This document shows, piece by piece, positions 25,068 through 36,936 of a DNA stretch of 64,000 nucleotides. This stretch comes from Erythrophleum ivorense. Its lineage: Eukaryota > Streptophyta > Magnoliopsida > Fabales > Fabaceae. Location of the stretch: positions 2,873,501 to 2,937,500 of the forward strand of contig JAIUCV010000011.1 in NCBI GenBank assembly GCA_026724425.1. Direction: 5' to 3'. The position numbers were made by a program, and so were the translations under genes. The notes beneath the pieces are model-generated. The model saw only the letters and a list, made by a program, of their open reading frames with translations. It did not search any database and was not told where the DNA came from. How positions within the stretch are numbered: position 1 is the first letter of the stretch; the number at the start of each line of letters is the position of its first letter.

Positions 25068-25214
25068 TTAAATGAACTTTTAGATCCTTTTGAATTACAA
25101 GTCATAATACTCCTACTATGTTGATATAGGCTTGTAAGCCCAATGTCTAAAGCTTTTAATTTAAGCAAAAGAGTTGAGCTATAACTCAAAGTAAAAACCA
25201 TGAGCAAAGTTTTA

Positions 25215-25345
25215 GTTTAGCCTAATTTTATAAATTAATTTTTCAAAAAATAATAAAAATAAGGGTATTTTTGTTTACTTTATTATATTTAAACTATGTT
25301 TATTTTGTCATAAAAGATTAGAGAGCATAAAATGAAAAGAAAGAT
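25215..25345. repeat. Dispersed direct repeat, copy 1
   Basis: Similar in the same orientation to about 28478-28600 (shared TATTTTTGTTT and CATAAAAGATTAGAGA-like text). The two copies flank the block with the LTR, the FLA pseudogene and the TRIM-like pair. Confidence 0.5.
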
Positions 25346-25722
25346 ACTATTAATAATAAATATGAGTATATCACAAAAGTGAGTGTCTCTAATGGATAAA
25401 GGTTGTTGTGCTTATATCAACTAAGCTTGATTTGGCTTTAAAATTGCCTTAAGTGCAAAGGCAAGCTTGGATTTACGCATATTAACCAAAAAGTTAAGCA
25501 TATTGGGTATGAAAAGCTTTAAATTATGGGGAAAATATATAAGTAAATTAAGAAAAAAAATTGCACATAATAGTTCTGGGCATGTCCAAGACCTTTACAA
25601 AGTAAATTCCAATTTGAAGCTCTTAAATTTAAACCTTTTTTAGATATAACTTGACATTGATTAGAGTAAATAAATGTTCAAGTATTTGAGATATTGAATC
25701 TTTCTTCATTACAAGTTGAAAC

Positions 25723-26701
25723 TGTTGGCCCAATGATCTCTCAGTCCATTTGTGTTTGATAAATTCCAAAAGCCCAAGTGAAGAAAAAGCCCACCCAAGA
25801 TAATTCCTTTAAAAGCTGCTTTTTCGTTTCTCCACTCAGACAGTATAAAAGGTTTCTTTTATAATATCTCTACTGATCTGACAAGCTAAAAGTTAGAAGC
25901 TGCCTGAGACTATATATCTGCTCTGCTCCAAGTTAACCACTCCCTGTTTGTTCAGTCATAGTAAACATAAATCTACCTACTCCTCTGTAATGATGACTGA
26001 TAGAAAGGAGCTGTGAAAACTTCTCTGAGCCATCTGACTGGAGCTTCACCAACTCTCTGCTGTAACTGCTCTCTGGTTTTTCAGTCTCAACCATACTGGA
26101 CGGTACAGTACGAAGAAGATAAAGCAACGGCTAGTTTTTTCTATGAATATATATATCTGTTAAAGCTACACTTGTATCTCACCACAACACATAGAAAATC
26201 CATAGCTTATTTCGAAATTTGCATATACTCTGTGTTTGGTCTATTGACAAACTGTTCTGCAATACTAGTGCTGATCTCTGTAAGAAGCATTGAAAAGTAT
26301 TGTAAGTGTGAGAAAGAAGAGAAGGCTGTATATAAGCCATTAAAGTTTGTATAAGTTCTAGGTGAGCTTGAAACCTAGTGTATCTGCTGTAAGAGTTGAT
26401 TCAGTTTAGTGGAAATCCCTTGTCAAACGTCAAGGGGACTGGACGTAGGTCTTGAGGACCGAACCAGGATAAATCAGGTGTATCTTTTCCTTACTCTTCT
26501 CTTTATCTTCCAGTCTGTGTACTAAAACCTTGTCAACAAGGTCCTCGTTTGTCTCCTTGATCCTCATTTTTTAAACACATTATCGAAGATCTTGTCAACA
26601 AGGTCTTGGTATATCTACAAGGTTTTTTAGCCTTACAGTTTTAACTAAGATAAACAATTATTAATTAAAAGCACCTATTCACCCCCTCTCTAGGTGCATT
26701 C
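25723..26701 (+). mobile_element. Copia-type LTR or LTR fragment
   Basis: The segment begins TGTTGGCCCAATG and has a TATA box (CAGTATAAAAGG at 25842). Towards its 3' end it carries text typical of plant Copia LTRs: GGGGACTGGACGTAGG, GAACCAGGATAAATC and TTCACCCCCTCTCTAGGTG. Two copies of CTTGTCAACAAGGTC lie about 65 bp apart near 26530 and 26593. It runs directly into FLA homology at about 26702. No retroelement internal domain or second LTR is seen, and no clean target duplication. Exact ends are uncertain. Confidence 0.62.
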
Positions 26702-27390
26702 TTCACTTCAGACACTTTCGATTCTTCCAATGACGACATCATCAAAATTTTAAGAAAGGCGAAATCTTTCAGTGTCCAGATTCGATTACTGAAAACATCC
26801 TAAATAATTAACCAAATCAATTTGCATCTCATCATAACAAAATCTAGGGGATTAAACATTCTTTCTCCCGACGAGTGTGCCCGTTCGCAACTCAAAGCAA
26901 GGTTCCTGAATTCTCTGAAGGACAATCAAAAGATCAAACTTTTACAGTTTCACATGTTCCCCATTTACGTTTCGAACTTGAATTTCAATTCTCTAATGAA
27001 CCCAGTTGGGACACTGGCCAGAGACAACTCCACAAAGTTGCAGTTGAATGTGACGGCTTATAGGAACAGTGTGAATATTTCAACAGGTTTGGTGAATGCC
27101 ACAACCACTGGCATTGTGTATTCTGATAAGCAGCTTGCGATATACCATGTGGACAAGGTGCTTCTTTCTTTGGACTTCCTTCAACCTAAGCCACCGGCTT
27201 TGGTGCTGGCTCTAGTGAAGGTGCCTAAAGCTAATGAGGATGACTCATCAGAAAAGGATGAGGCTTAGACAATTAAGCATAATTCTTGCGCTATCAGTGT
27301 AACTGGTACTCAAGGAACAATGTAATGTTGGTGTCTCTTGGAGTTGCCTTAGTTGTAGTTGCAATGATACGAAGAAGGGCCTAATATTTG
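26702..27390 (+). pseudogene. 5'-truncated FLA pseudogene
   Basis: FLA homology starts abruptly at the LTR junction within the linker before FAS1 (SNDDIIKILRKAKSFSV). It lacks the signal peptide, AGP region and promoter. An in-frame TAA follows LLKTS (26801-26803). The FAS1 part then reads on (LLQFHMFPIYVS, LAIYHVDKVLLSLDFLQP) to a TAG at 27266-27268, after which the degraded GPI-signal region (VSLGVALVA-like) is still visible. H1 has decayed (LNILSPDECARSQL for LTILAPDDGAFSQL). The closest relative in the window is the copy at 39667-40511, including the C-terminal text. It is non-functional, probably disrupted by, or recombined with, the LTR. Confidence 0.9.
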
Positions 27391-27971
27391 AATGCTGTTG
27401 TTATCAATTTTGGTTAATTCGCCCCTTTTTCTGGGCTTTGTATATATTGTGCATAGGAAAGGTACTGTTTAAGAGCTGTGTTACATTAATTTCTTATTTT
27501 GACATTAATAAAAACTATAATTGTTTTAAGTGAATTTATGTTTTTAAATTGTATATAGTGATTACTTTGCTATTATTATTTTGTTTGTTACTTTTTTTTT
27601 TAATAAAAGGAGGAGTTTTTACCTAAATACTCACTCATTTTGTTAACGTGAACTAGTTTTCAAGGTGACTAGTTATTTTGCATAGAAGGGAAATGGACAA
27701 AAGCAAAGTTGACAATTGAAAAAGAATTATTCATTCGAGAATAAAGTGAAGAATATTATTAATTAACTGAATCTCTGATGCACTGCAAGGGGTTTAAAAT
27801 TGACTGATGAAAACATTAATGGCTTAATTTATCAGTATTTTAATTTCCAAAATTAATATATTTTAGACAAAGTACGTTTTGGATCTATAACTGCAGAAAC
27901 ATTTTAGTTCAAACTTTCACGCCTTAATTGCAGTAAAAGGAAAAAAAAAAAAAAAGCAAATCTGTTTTCTA

Positions 27972-28355
27972 TTATGAGTCCTACATCGAGGAGTCTTATG
28001 AGTGAAGTAAGATTTATAAGTTGAAGGGGCTCTCCCTTCTAATAGGTTAGTCTTTTAAAATGAACTTTTCCTTTGAGTTTGTGCTTATTACATTAGTACT
28101 TTCGTTGAGAGTTTGACCCTCACAGAGAGGGCTACCCACAGAGGATTCTGATCAATGAAGGGTTCTGACCAGTGGAAGATTAAGTGAAGTGTCACCGAGT
28201 AAAGTGTTGTGGAGTGGAGTCGCCAGGGACACCAACTTTCAAACAGGACTGCATTGTTATGAGTCTCACATCGGGGAACCTCACAAATGAAGTGAGTTCT
28301 AATAGACTAATCTTTTATAATGGACTTTCCCTTTGACCTTGTACTAGTTACATTT
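27972..28355. mobile_element. TRIM-like pair of short direct repeats
   Basis: Two direct repeats (27972-28095 and 28257-28355) share TTATGAGTC..ACATCG.GGA, GAAGT.AG, TAGTCTTTTA.AATG.AC and a TTACATT end. About 160 bp of non-coding sequence separates them. This is the size and form of a terminal-repeat retrotransposon in miniature. The right copy lacks about 25 internal bases. I saw no clear tRNA primer-binding site, so the class is an inference. Confidence 0.5.
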
Positions 28356-28477
28356 TCAATAAAAAATTCAAAACATTTATTAACAAAGCATTCACCGGCC
28401 ATACGTTCCTCTCACTCAAGAAAAATGAGTTTGCATATGCCTTGCATTTCTGCTTTTACGAATTCGTTTTATGAATT

Positions 28478-28600
28478 TGGCCTAATTTTTATGAATTAAT
28501 TTTTTCAAATTTTGAGAAAAACAAGGGAATTTTTGTTTGATTAATGATATTTTGATTATTGTTTTTTTGGTTATAAAAGATTAGAGAATGTAAAATGAAA
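28478..28600. repeat. Dispersed direct repeat, copy 2
   Basis: Partner of 25215-25345 in the same orientation. Confidence 0.5.
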
Positions 28601-29008
28601 AAAGTGACAAAATAATTTATCTACAGTTTATTTCGTCTGGGAATCATTTAGGGGGTTAGAGCTAAGAGGAAGCCGAAACCTGTCACAGACTTCTACATCC
28701 AAATCAGTATGGGGTGAGACAGCCTACAATATACCCAACAAATTGAAGCTTACTCATGAGCCGCAGGACAAGGAGGTTTTGTAAATTATTTGTTCAGAAC
28801 GACATACAAACCAAAACATCAAATCAAACGTAACACAACTCTGTATTGGAATAAACTCATCATACCATACGTTGTGTCCTAATCCACTCATATAAACACA
28901 ATAGAACTCCCTCCTTTCTCCCTTTTAATATGACATAAAACTTGTGAATCATAAAAGCATATCACTATCAGCTCCTCCAGTAATAATAGCCTGTGATCCT
29001 ATTCGAGC

Positions 29009-29877
29009 TTAAACCGTCAATAGCGCTACGAAAGCAACTCCAAGAGACACCCACATTCCATTCACATTGATTAATCTCACATCACCAGAGTCCTCCTTTG
29101 TGGGAACAGCCTGCGATGAATCTGACGAATCCTCGGATGATGATGACTCATCCTTATCAGCTTTAGGCGCCTTTGCCGCCGCGATTGCCGGAGCCAGTGC
29201 CGGAGCCGCCGCGGGTGTATTAGCAGCATAGAAGTCAAGAGGAAGAAGCACCTTGCCCACCTTATAGATAGCAAGATGCTTATCCGTATACACAATGCCA
29301 CTCACTGTGGTATTCACCACCCCTGTAGAAATGTTCACACTGCCACCATAACTCGTCACGTTTAAGTCCACCCTGCCCGGTTTATCTCCGGCCAACGTTC
29401 GAACCGGGTTTGTCAGAGTGTCAAAATTCGAGCTTGACACATAGTTAGGGAGAATGTGAAACTGTAAAAGCTCGAGCTTTTGGCCATCGCCTAGAGAGTT
29501 GAGGAACCCTGCTTTGAGTTCTGAAAAGGCAGAGTCATCTGGTGCTAGAATAGTCAAGCCTCCAGATTTTGTGGTTATGAGCTGCGAATTGATTTGGTTG
29601 ATTAGTTGGGTGATTTTGAGGAGGCGAATGAAGACGCTGAACGATTTGGCCTTTCTGAGGATTCCAATGATGTCGGTGGCGGCGGTGTCGGGGGTGTTGT
29701 CTGAAGGTGACTGTGGTAATGTGGGGACTAAGGCTGCTGGGTAGCGGCAGGCGGAGTAACGGGGGCAGTGTTCACCGGGGCCACCGCGGGCGATTGGGCT
29801 GTGGTGGTGGTGGAATAAAAGAAGAAAACAAGGAGTAGCGCTGGTGAAAAGGACAAGAGAGATTGCTTCATCATCAT
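29009..29877 (-). pseudogene. FLA copy with a 1-base frameshift before the FAS1 domain
   Basis: The true start is the ATG triplet at 29877 (MMMKQSLL, then a signal peptide ending YSTTTTAQ). The frame runs through the AGP segment and hits TAG after PPAATQQP. Against the intact paralogue at 37125 one C is missing in the run at 29739-29741 (CTACCCAGCAGCC versus GCCCCAGCAGCC). With one base added the gene is 870 nt, exactly the paralogue's length. After the shift the FAS1 domain is complete (LTILAPDDSAFSEL, LLQFHILPNYVS, LAIYKVGKVLLPLDF), followed by an Ala/Pro region, a Ser/Asp-rich stretch and a GPI-type tail. An open frame from the ATG at 29929 spans the shift, but its N-terminus is out of frame and has no signal peptide. 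It is a recent pseudogene or a sequencing error in a C run. Confidence 0.82.
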
Positions 29878-29949
29878 TTTGGAAAAAAAAAAAAAGAATG
29901 GAAATGACAGGAATTGTTGTCTGATGCATTGGAAAGAAGGAGGAGGGGG

Positions 29950-29956
29950 ATTTTAT
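29950..29956 (-). promoter_or_regulatory. TATA-like box of the 29.9-kb FLA copy
   Basis: CCATAAAATCC on the minus strand, identical in form and place to the intact paralogue's box at 37051. Its distance shows that the ATG at 29929 lies upstream of, or at, the expected transcription start. Confidence 0.5.
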
Positions 29957-30042
29957 GGAGGATAAGAGAGAATGACAGGTAGATGAAGGTTTAGTTACAA
30001 AACACCTTAAATTGTGATATCTTGTTATGTGGTAAGGAGTTT

Positions 30043-30057
30043 AAGGTGGCGCATCAA
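30043..30057. promoter_or_regulatory. Conserved FLA promoter box near -175
   Basis: AAGGTGGCGCATCAA. Near-identical boxes lie at the same distance (about 172-181 bp) from the start codon in three other FLA copies (36937-36951 inverted, 40677-40691, 49354-49368). The binding factor is unknown. Confidence 0.55.
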
Positions 30058-30173
30058 CGAAGTGATTTGGTAGATGATTTGGGAGCAAATGGTGTTTGCT
30101 TTAGAAGGCATGGAAAACAAGGAGTGAGCTCTAATTGGGTGTGAGCAAAAATAAAGGTTGTAGACGTGTAAAT

Positions 30174-30190
30174 GTGTTGCTTTCACTTAC
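30174..30190. promoter_or_regulatory. Conserved distal FLA promoter box near -300
   Basis: GTGTTGCTTTCACTTAC. Matching boxes occur at 36805 (inverted), 40833 and 49476, each about 300-330 bp upstream of an FLA start. Confidence 0.5.
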
Positions 30191-30199
30191 AATCAATCT

Positions 30200-33100
30200 A
30201 AAACCCCACCACTGTTGACACTTAACCTAACATAATCAATCAATGATGTTTGTTCATTCATTAGACTTCATGTTTTCGTCTTCTATAACATTAGAACTTC
30301 GCCCAATCTTTTTGTTACATTCAGGATATATGTGATAATAAATTCATATTAAATAAGGACTAAATAATTGCAGCAGTCATTAATTATAACTAGTTCTCTA
30401 TGGGGATTTTATCAGGGAACAGACAGACACTATATTTCGTACAAAGAATTTGCATACGAGATAAATTAGTCAAAATCTATTTTTCATGTACCGCCAATTA
30501 TAAAGTAATATAAAAAAGAAGTCCATTTATAAGGGAAAAAAAGATGAATTTTATGTATTGTCAATGCAAATCGCTTTACACCGTGAACCAAAAAAAATCA
30601 ATGTAAATCTCTTTAAATGTTTAAAATTAGTTGGAGCTCAACATCAAGAAATTAAATATGAATTGAATTGAGTGTATCCCTGCATACTAAGTGCGACACA
30701 GCCAATGCAGAATGAGACTTCAGAACATTTTTCACTTGACTTTTGAGGTATTTTGTAAGCAGAATAGATTTTCTCTCTCTATTTTTTTTTTTTTTTGGGA
30801 GAGAACATGATGATCATGTTTAAAGAATATGCGTTGTTGAAGTGATATAGCCATCTCGGGATTGTCATTCTTAGGAAAAGTATTGTTTGAAGGTCATGTT
30901 AGCTCTTTCACAATAAATAATTACGATTGTTTTGATTGAAACTATGCTTCTAAGTTGTATGCACTGATCAGTGATGATATATTTTTGCTAGTTATTTAGT
31001 CTATTTGCGTAGAAGAAAAATGAAGAAAAGCAAAATTGATTATTGGAAATGAGAATTATTCGTTCAAGAACACACAGAAGAATATTGTGAGTTGAGTCTA
31101 TGATGCAGGGGATTTATGACTGATTGATGAAAACATTAATGGCCTATATTTATTAGTATTTTAATTCCTAAATTAATATTAAACTAAATTACGTTTTGGA
31201 TAGCTGCTGAAACTTTTTTAGTTCAAGCTGTTGTGCCTTAATTGCAGGAAACAAAAAAAAAACTTACAAAAATCTGTTTTCAATATAGAAGCAAAACATT
31301 TAGGCAGATTTTACGGTACATTGTGCATTAGTGTAATTAATTTTATTGTTGATAACTGATAATATCTTAGCAATATGTTAGTAACGTTTAAACAGCACTT
31401 GAAGAATAATTTTTTAAAATGTGTATTTCTCACTTAATTACCAACATTTTGAGCATTCAACAATTACACATTATATCGGTACACAACATATACAGTAAAA
31501 TGCACCAAACATTTATGAGTAAAGTATTCACTGATGGCGAAAGCCATAGCTTAGGCATCGATGATAAAGAAGCAGAGCCAATACTTCAATGTAATCATAT
31601 ACACTCCAACCTTCAATGAAAAATAATTCGAACGCAATTTTGAATTATTTATACATTTTTTTATATCATTTACACAATACAATGAACCCATATATCCATA
31701 ATGTAATGAAATAACTCTAAAAGATTAATTTAATGGTTAAAAAAGAATACTTTTTATTATTTGAGTTTAAAATTTGAACCCAACACTTAAAAAAATATTT
31801 TAAATATATTAGGATATATTTTTAAAATTGTTCCAAAAATATATTTGCCGTGTACTCAAATTCATGAGTATTAAATTTGAACCCAATACTTGAATGACTA
31901 CTTTATCCCATAATTTTGCAGATTTTTTTTTTCCTTGTCCTGTACTCGAATTCACGAGCATTATACTGTCCTGTACCCAATCCCCCAACCCGAAAATCTT
32001 TCTATGCTTTAGTTTTTGTTTTTCAACATTTCTGAAGAATTTTGTACTATTCCCTCCAGCTTTCTACCTTAAAACTTCTGCTCCTATTCAAAAAAATATG
32101 AAAAAAAAAACTAAAAACTCCAGATAAAATAAACCTAATCATAAATCGAAAAGCTTGTTTAACTTGAAAGGCCTAATTAAAAAAAAAATCATTATGAGAA
32201 CAAAAAAAAATCCAACAAAAAATAGACCCATCTTACAAAAGTATAAACATAAAAAGAGTTGACATTGAGTATTTTTAAACTTAATCTCGTGCTCGAACCC
32301 GACTCATATTGTAATTATTTTTAATATAATATTAATAAATGATGTTATTAAAAAATTATTTATAACTATATATATAAGTAAAAAAGAATTATATAACATA
32401 TATAGTTATTATTTTTTTATTTTTATTTATTGTATAATATATTATTAGGAATAAATTATAATTTAAACAAAATAAATTATTAATCAATAATATTATTAGA
32501 CAAACTATCATCTTAAAAAGTTTTATTATTTTATGTGTATTCTAAATGATTTAAATTTTTTGTAATATCTTTTTGGACTATTTGATATTTAAAAAAAAAA
32601 TAAGCTTAGCAAGTAATAAAGTAGATCTATATAATATTTAAATTTTAAAAAAAGATAAAAAATTAATTTTTTAAAAAATAGACTGAACTGGACTCGATTC
32701 ATTTGTAATTAAGTCAGACTTGACTCTTTTTTAACTGGATTAAGCTTAAAAATTTTTACAAATTTTTTTATAAGTTTAACTTATTTTTAAACAAATTTAA
32801 CCCGTGATCAAGTCTAAAATAAAGAAAAGAAATCATTACCAAAAACGAATTAAAAAAAATATAAAGAACTCAATACAAGTAAAAGACATTGTTCTAATAA
32901 ATGTTAAATAAACCAACCCTCAAACTTATTTTATAATACTGATAGTAATAAGTCTCCAAAATCCAACACTGCATACCTCAAGCATAATGCATGGATCGAT
33001 GCCTTGATTTTTTAATTTCCATACCAGAAAGAATTGTTTTGGTAAAAAATACAAACCCAACCTCCATTCTTTAATTCTCTGAATTCCACCTCAGCTGAAT

Positions 33101-34585
33101 CTTTTTGTGGAACTAACTTTTGCTTCGGAAGAACATTGGCTACACCGATGAGTAGCTAAGTGAGCAATCAAGGTGGAGTCATGTCATCTTCAGGCAAAAA
33201 AAAATTAAATAAAAAATTGATGTGCATTCTCTTTAAAACTTTTTGAATTGTATTTCATTCATCGTAATATCAATATGAAGCATACAAATACAAATACAAG
33301 CATTAAATTGCTTGCTTCACTCTAGAGTAAGGAAATGAAATTCTTGAAACAATATTGATGGAACACATTTTTAGTGGTGCCTTTGTAGATTACTGATATT
33401 TATGTCTGCAAAGAATCATCCCAAGAGTAGAGAATTTATTGAGTCTGTACTACTATTACTATATGCTTATAGTGAGAAGTTCATTAAAAGAAATTATGAA
33501 CGTTAAGCTTCCTTAGATGTTTATAGTTCAAATTTTTTATATCCCTAAAATACACTGTTCTAGCATAGTTAAAAATTACCTCTTTCATCCTCTTCTAAGA
33601 TTCAACTTTTAGCTATCGACAAGGATTCAATGATAGTTATATATGTTAATTTAAGTTGGTACATTTTAGCCAATATAAAATTCTTAATAAGTTATAATTC
33701 AATTATAGAATTGTTTATTAATTCAAATTAACTTATAAATACATTAATCAAGTCAGAGAAAATCTTAACATCTTTTGACATGTGACTTAATAATATATGT
33801 AAAATACATTTTAGAATTTGGTTATTATTATAATTTAATTATTTAATTTTAATAGAATCAATATAATCTTTTAATATTTTGTAGTTAATTGTTATACATT
33901 TATTCAATTAGATTACATAAATTTTTTTAGTGATAAGGAAACAAATAAAATTATTATTGATTTCACTATGATTGAATTAAGATGGCTAGTTAAAAATTTA
34001 TGCAAAATATATTTTTAAAATATATGAAATATACTCTCAATAAAAATAAAGTAATAATTATTAAGACTATATTTATATTACGTATTATTATTTATATATT
34101 TTTATATATAATAATTTGTTCTCATATAACAAAAATGCATTCTTTGAGCGTTGGTTAAACAAAAACATTTACATTATATATCCCAGTTTCGAAGGCCAAC
34201 CATTAACTTATCCGATCCAAATAAAACGAGACAAGTCAAGTATTCATAAGTCGAATCACATTTGCCATCCCTAACTCTTATTGTATAATAATAATAATAA
34301 TAATGTAATGAGAAGATCATGAGTGCCAATGTAAAAGGACCTAAACATTATAACAACTTATTGATTGAGAAGTATGAACCCGTAGGTGGGTTTAATATCT
34401 TATGTTCATTAATCTGAGCTAAAAAAAAAGGTCTAGTGTCTGTATTTTAGTGAATAATGTCTACATATTGCTTATGAAACAAATAAATGATAAAAATTTT
34501 AATTTGAGTTTTTTTATCTTCAGAGTAAAACTGAATTTGTACCAGGCAAAGGCTTTTAGTATGAACTCATGCCTTTCTGATGAAA
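30200..34585. other. Spacer with FLA-flank duplications and AT-rich sequence
   Basis: No gene recognised. Two parts repeat other places. About 30625-30755 resembles 39115-39275, the 3' flank of the 40-kb FLA copy. About 30870-31260 resembles 27470-27950, the 3' flank of the FLA pseudogene. From 31.3 to 34.5 kb the sequence is AT-rich with no long open frame of interest. It contains text that looks like old transposon ends, but no family could be named. Confidence 0.5.
30870..31260 (+). repeat. Orphan copy of an FLA 3' flank
   Basis: Direct similarity to 27470-27950, for example GATGAAAACATTAATGGC, AATTACGTTTTGGAT-like text and TGCCTTAATTGCAG. No FLA coding sequence precedes it here, so it is a left-over of duplication or deletion. 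Confidence 0.6.
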
Positions 34586-34593
34586 CAGATAAT

Positions 34594-35635
34594 CTAAGAA
34601 GCACTGATACGGGTACGCGTATCGGGTACAACATGACACGATACGTGGGATACGGCAATTTTTAAAATGTTAAGATACGGGTACGGGAATGTATATATAT
34701 TTATATATAATATAATTATATATATATATATTCAAAAATCTAAGACATTAAAAAATAAAATGGGAGGAGGAAAAATACATAAATTTAATTACTATTTTTT
34801 TTCCTCATTTTTGCAGCAGCTCAGCTCGTCCTAAAACCATAGATAACTTCAAATTTTCACATTTGCTTAAAATAAGTTTTTGATACAGGAGAGGACATTT
34901 TTATTCTTGATACAAAATGAAAATTGCTCTGGCGAATGGTAAATCTAGGAATTTGTAGCACTGATTCTTTGGTGTAAAAAAATCAGTATCATAACAACAA
35001 CAACAACACACAAGCAAAGTAGAAAAAATAGCATAGCAATCCTGACGCACAGAAGAAGACGTTATAGTAGAAGAAATACAGGCTACAGCACACAACCAAA
35101 GAAGAACAAATACATAAATTCATAAGATCGAACAGAGGAAGATGGAGGAAGACCAGCTCAACACCAGCATTTACCGGAGAAAGTGCAATGGATTTACCGG
35201 AGGAAGACGCATCACAAAACTCAGCAGCTTTTGTAACAGCCACCGAAGAAGAAGATAGAGAAACTAACGGAAGGAGGAGAACCACCTGCAACAGCCGAAG
35301 AAGACGACGGCAAATTGACGGATGGAGGAGAGACCCACAGCGAGACGCAGCGACAGCAAGAATACAGAGGAGAGAGGAGTCCTGAAGCTCGACCAAATCT
35401 TGACGCTCGACCAAAACATGCGTTTTAATCCCAGCATTTTGGAGCCGTTTTGAAGCTGTTTCAGAGCCGTATCCTAACTGTTTCGAAACGTTTTTGTACG
35501 AAAAGAAACGTTTTGAAACGTACGGAAAAAAACAAAACACGAAGGGTACGTTTGTACCCATACTGTACGCGTATCCATACCGAATACATATCGGTATGCG
35601 TACGCCTCCCATTTTGCCGTTCCCGTGCAACGTAG
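34594..35635. mobile_element. Non-autonomous hAT-like DNA transposon, 1.04 kb
   Basis: The element is flanked by an exact 8-bp duplication CAGATAAT (34586-34593 and 35636-35643). Its short terminal inverted repeats are CTAAGAAGCAC on the left and CTACGTTGCAC read inward from the right. Both ends are rich in TACG-type subterminal motifs (GATACGGGTACGCGTATCGG left; GTACGCGTATCCATACC right), as expected of transposase-binding sites in hAT elements. No transposase is encoded; the open frames inside are frame shadows. An 8-bp duplication is the hAT hallmark, though the termini match no named family I know. Confidence 0.75.
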
Positions 35636-35643
35636 CAGATAAT

Positions 35644-36780
35644 TAAAACTGAAAACTCACCTTTTATTATTTTCATCAAAGTGTAAAAGAACATAATTTT
35701 GAATTACTTTGTAGTCCTTAATGATTCCTGTGACTATTTTTGTCAGAACTGTTATCTTAAAGGGTTCCTCAGTAAGCTTTGAGCCGTTGGCCAGCCATAT
35801 TCTTCGAACTAAGATATTCGAAAGCACTCATGCTCATTTGTCCATTGTAATTCACCATATCTGAATTTCATCTAGATGAAAATCAAAATTAATATATATA
35901 TAGATATATATTAAAAGAAGTATTACTTTCGCTGTAAATTTATTACAGGTTTTTTGTTTCTAAATTATTTATGATGTGGCAGTTCTTTTTGAAACGCAAC
36001 TTTTATTTTTACTCTAAAAAAATTATTGTTTGCAGGGCCCACCAATTTTTTTTTCCTTCAAAATTTTTTCCTTTGTTTTTTTTTTTAATTTTAATTTTGT
36101 CTGTTTTCTCATACCTCATGCATGTGGCCCAAATTATTGAATTCTCATAAATGCATTAATAACATAAAAAGATTAATTTCCATGACAGATGAGTTATATC
36201 CTTAAACATTTTACCTACTCATATATCATTATTTCCTTAAAGAAAATATGATTTATTTTGTGTGGTTTCATAGTTTCTAATTGTATATGATTGATGTAAT
36301 TTTGTGGTTTTAAATTATAAGAACCGAACAAAATATGTGCTACATCTAGTCTATTTAGCTTAATTACTGATTTTGGGACATAAAATAAGCACAGAAGAAT
36401 GACAAAGGGAGAAATATGGTAGATTTTAGGATGTTTGTTAAGGAAAATAAAATAAAAAATAACCTCCTCTCAACCATTATCACCCTGCAAATTAGAAGTC
36501 TACTCTGCTTGCGGAAGAAGACCAAACAGATCCAACTAGAGCAGCTAGGCTAGCATTCAAAACATAGATGAACGGCATTGACAAACTTGTATAAACAACA
36601 TCATTTACTGGGATCCATGCAATTAAATGTTTCAAAGCTATCAACTTTCACGGTTCCTCTGTAAATCTTTGTACTGCTCTTATTTCCATCAATGTAAAAC
36701 AGGGCAGACAGTGCTAAAAGGGAGAAAATGTTCTCAAGAAGGTTGGAAAAAGGAATTCTTTCAAGTATCAACAGTGATGG
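35644..36780. other. Spacer before the intact 37-kb FLA gene
   Basis: No gene recognised; AT-rich. The open frame near 36601-36858 overlaps the conserved FLA promoter region and is not considered coding. Confidence 0.5.
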
Positions 36781-36804
36781 GTTTAAGATTGATTGAAAAT
36801 TTGA

Positions 36805-36820
36805 AAGTGAAAGCAACACA
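36805..36820. promoter_or_regulatory. Conserved distal FLA promoter box (inverted orientation)
   Basis: AAGTGAAAGCAACACA, the complement of the box at 30174, about 313 bp upstream of the FLA ATG at 37125. Confidence 0.5.
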
Positions 36821-36936
36821 TTCACGAATCTCCAACCTTCATTTTTGCTCGCACCCAAAATGATTTCTCACTCTATTTTCCCTGCCTTCTCAAGCACAAT
36901 ACTATTCGCTCCCAAATCACCAGCCAAATCTCTTCA

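Noticed and set aside
34989..35630. 213-codon minus-strand ORF
   Set aside because: It lies wholly within the hAT-like element and reads through its subterminal repeats; no domain.
36601..36863. Open frames on both strands upstream of FLA
   Set aside because: They overlap the conserved FLA promoter block shared with the inverted copy, so the conservation is regulatory, not coding.
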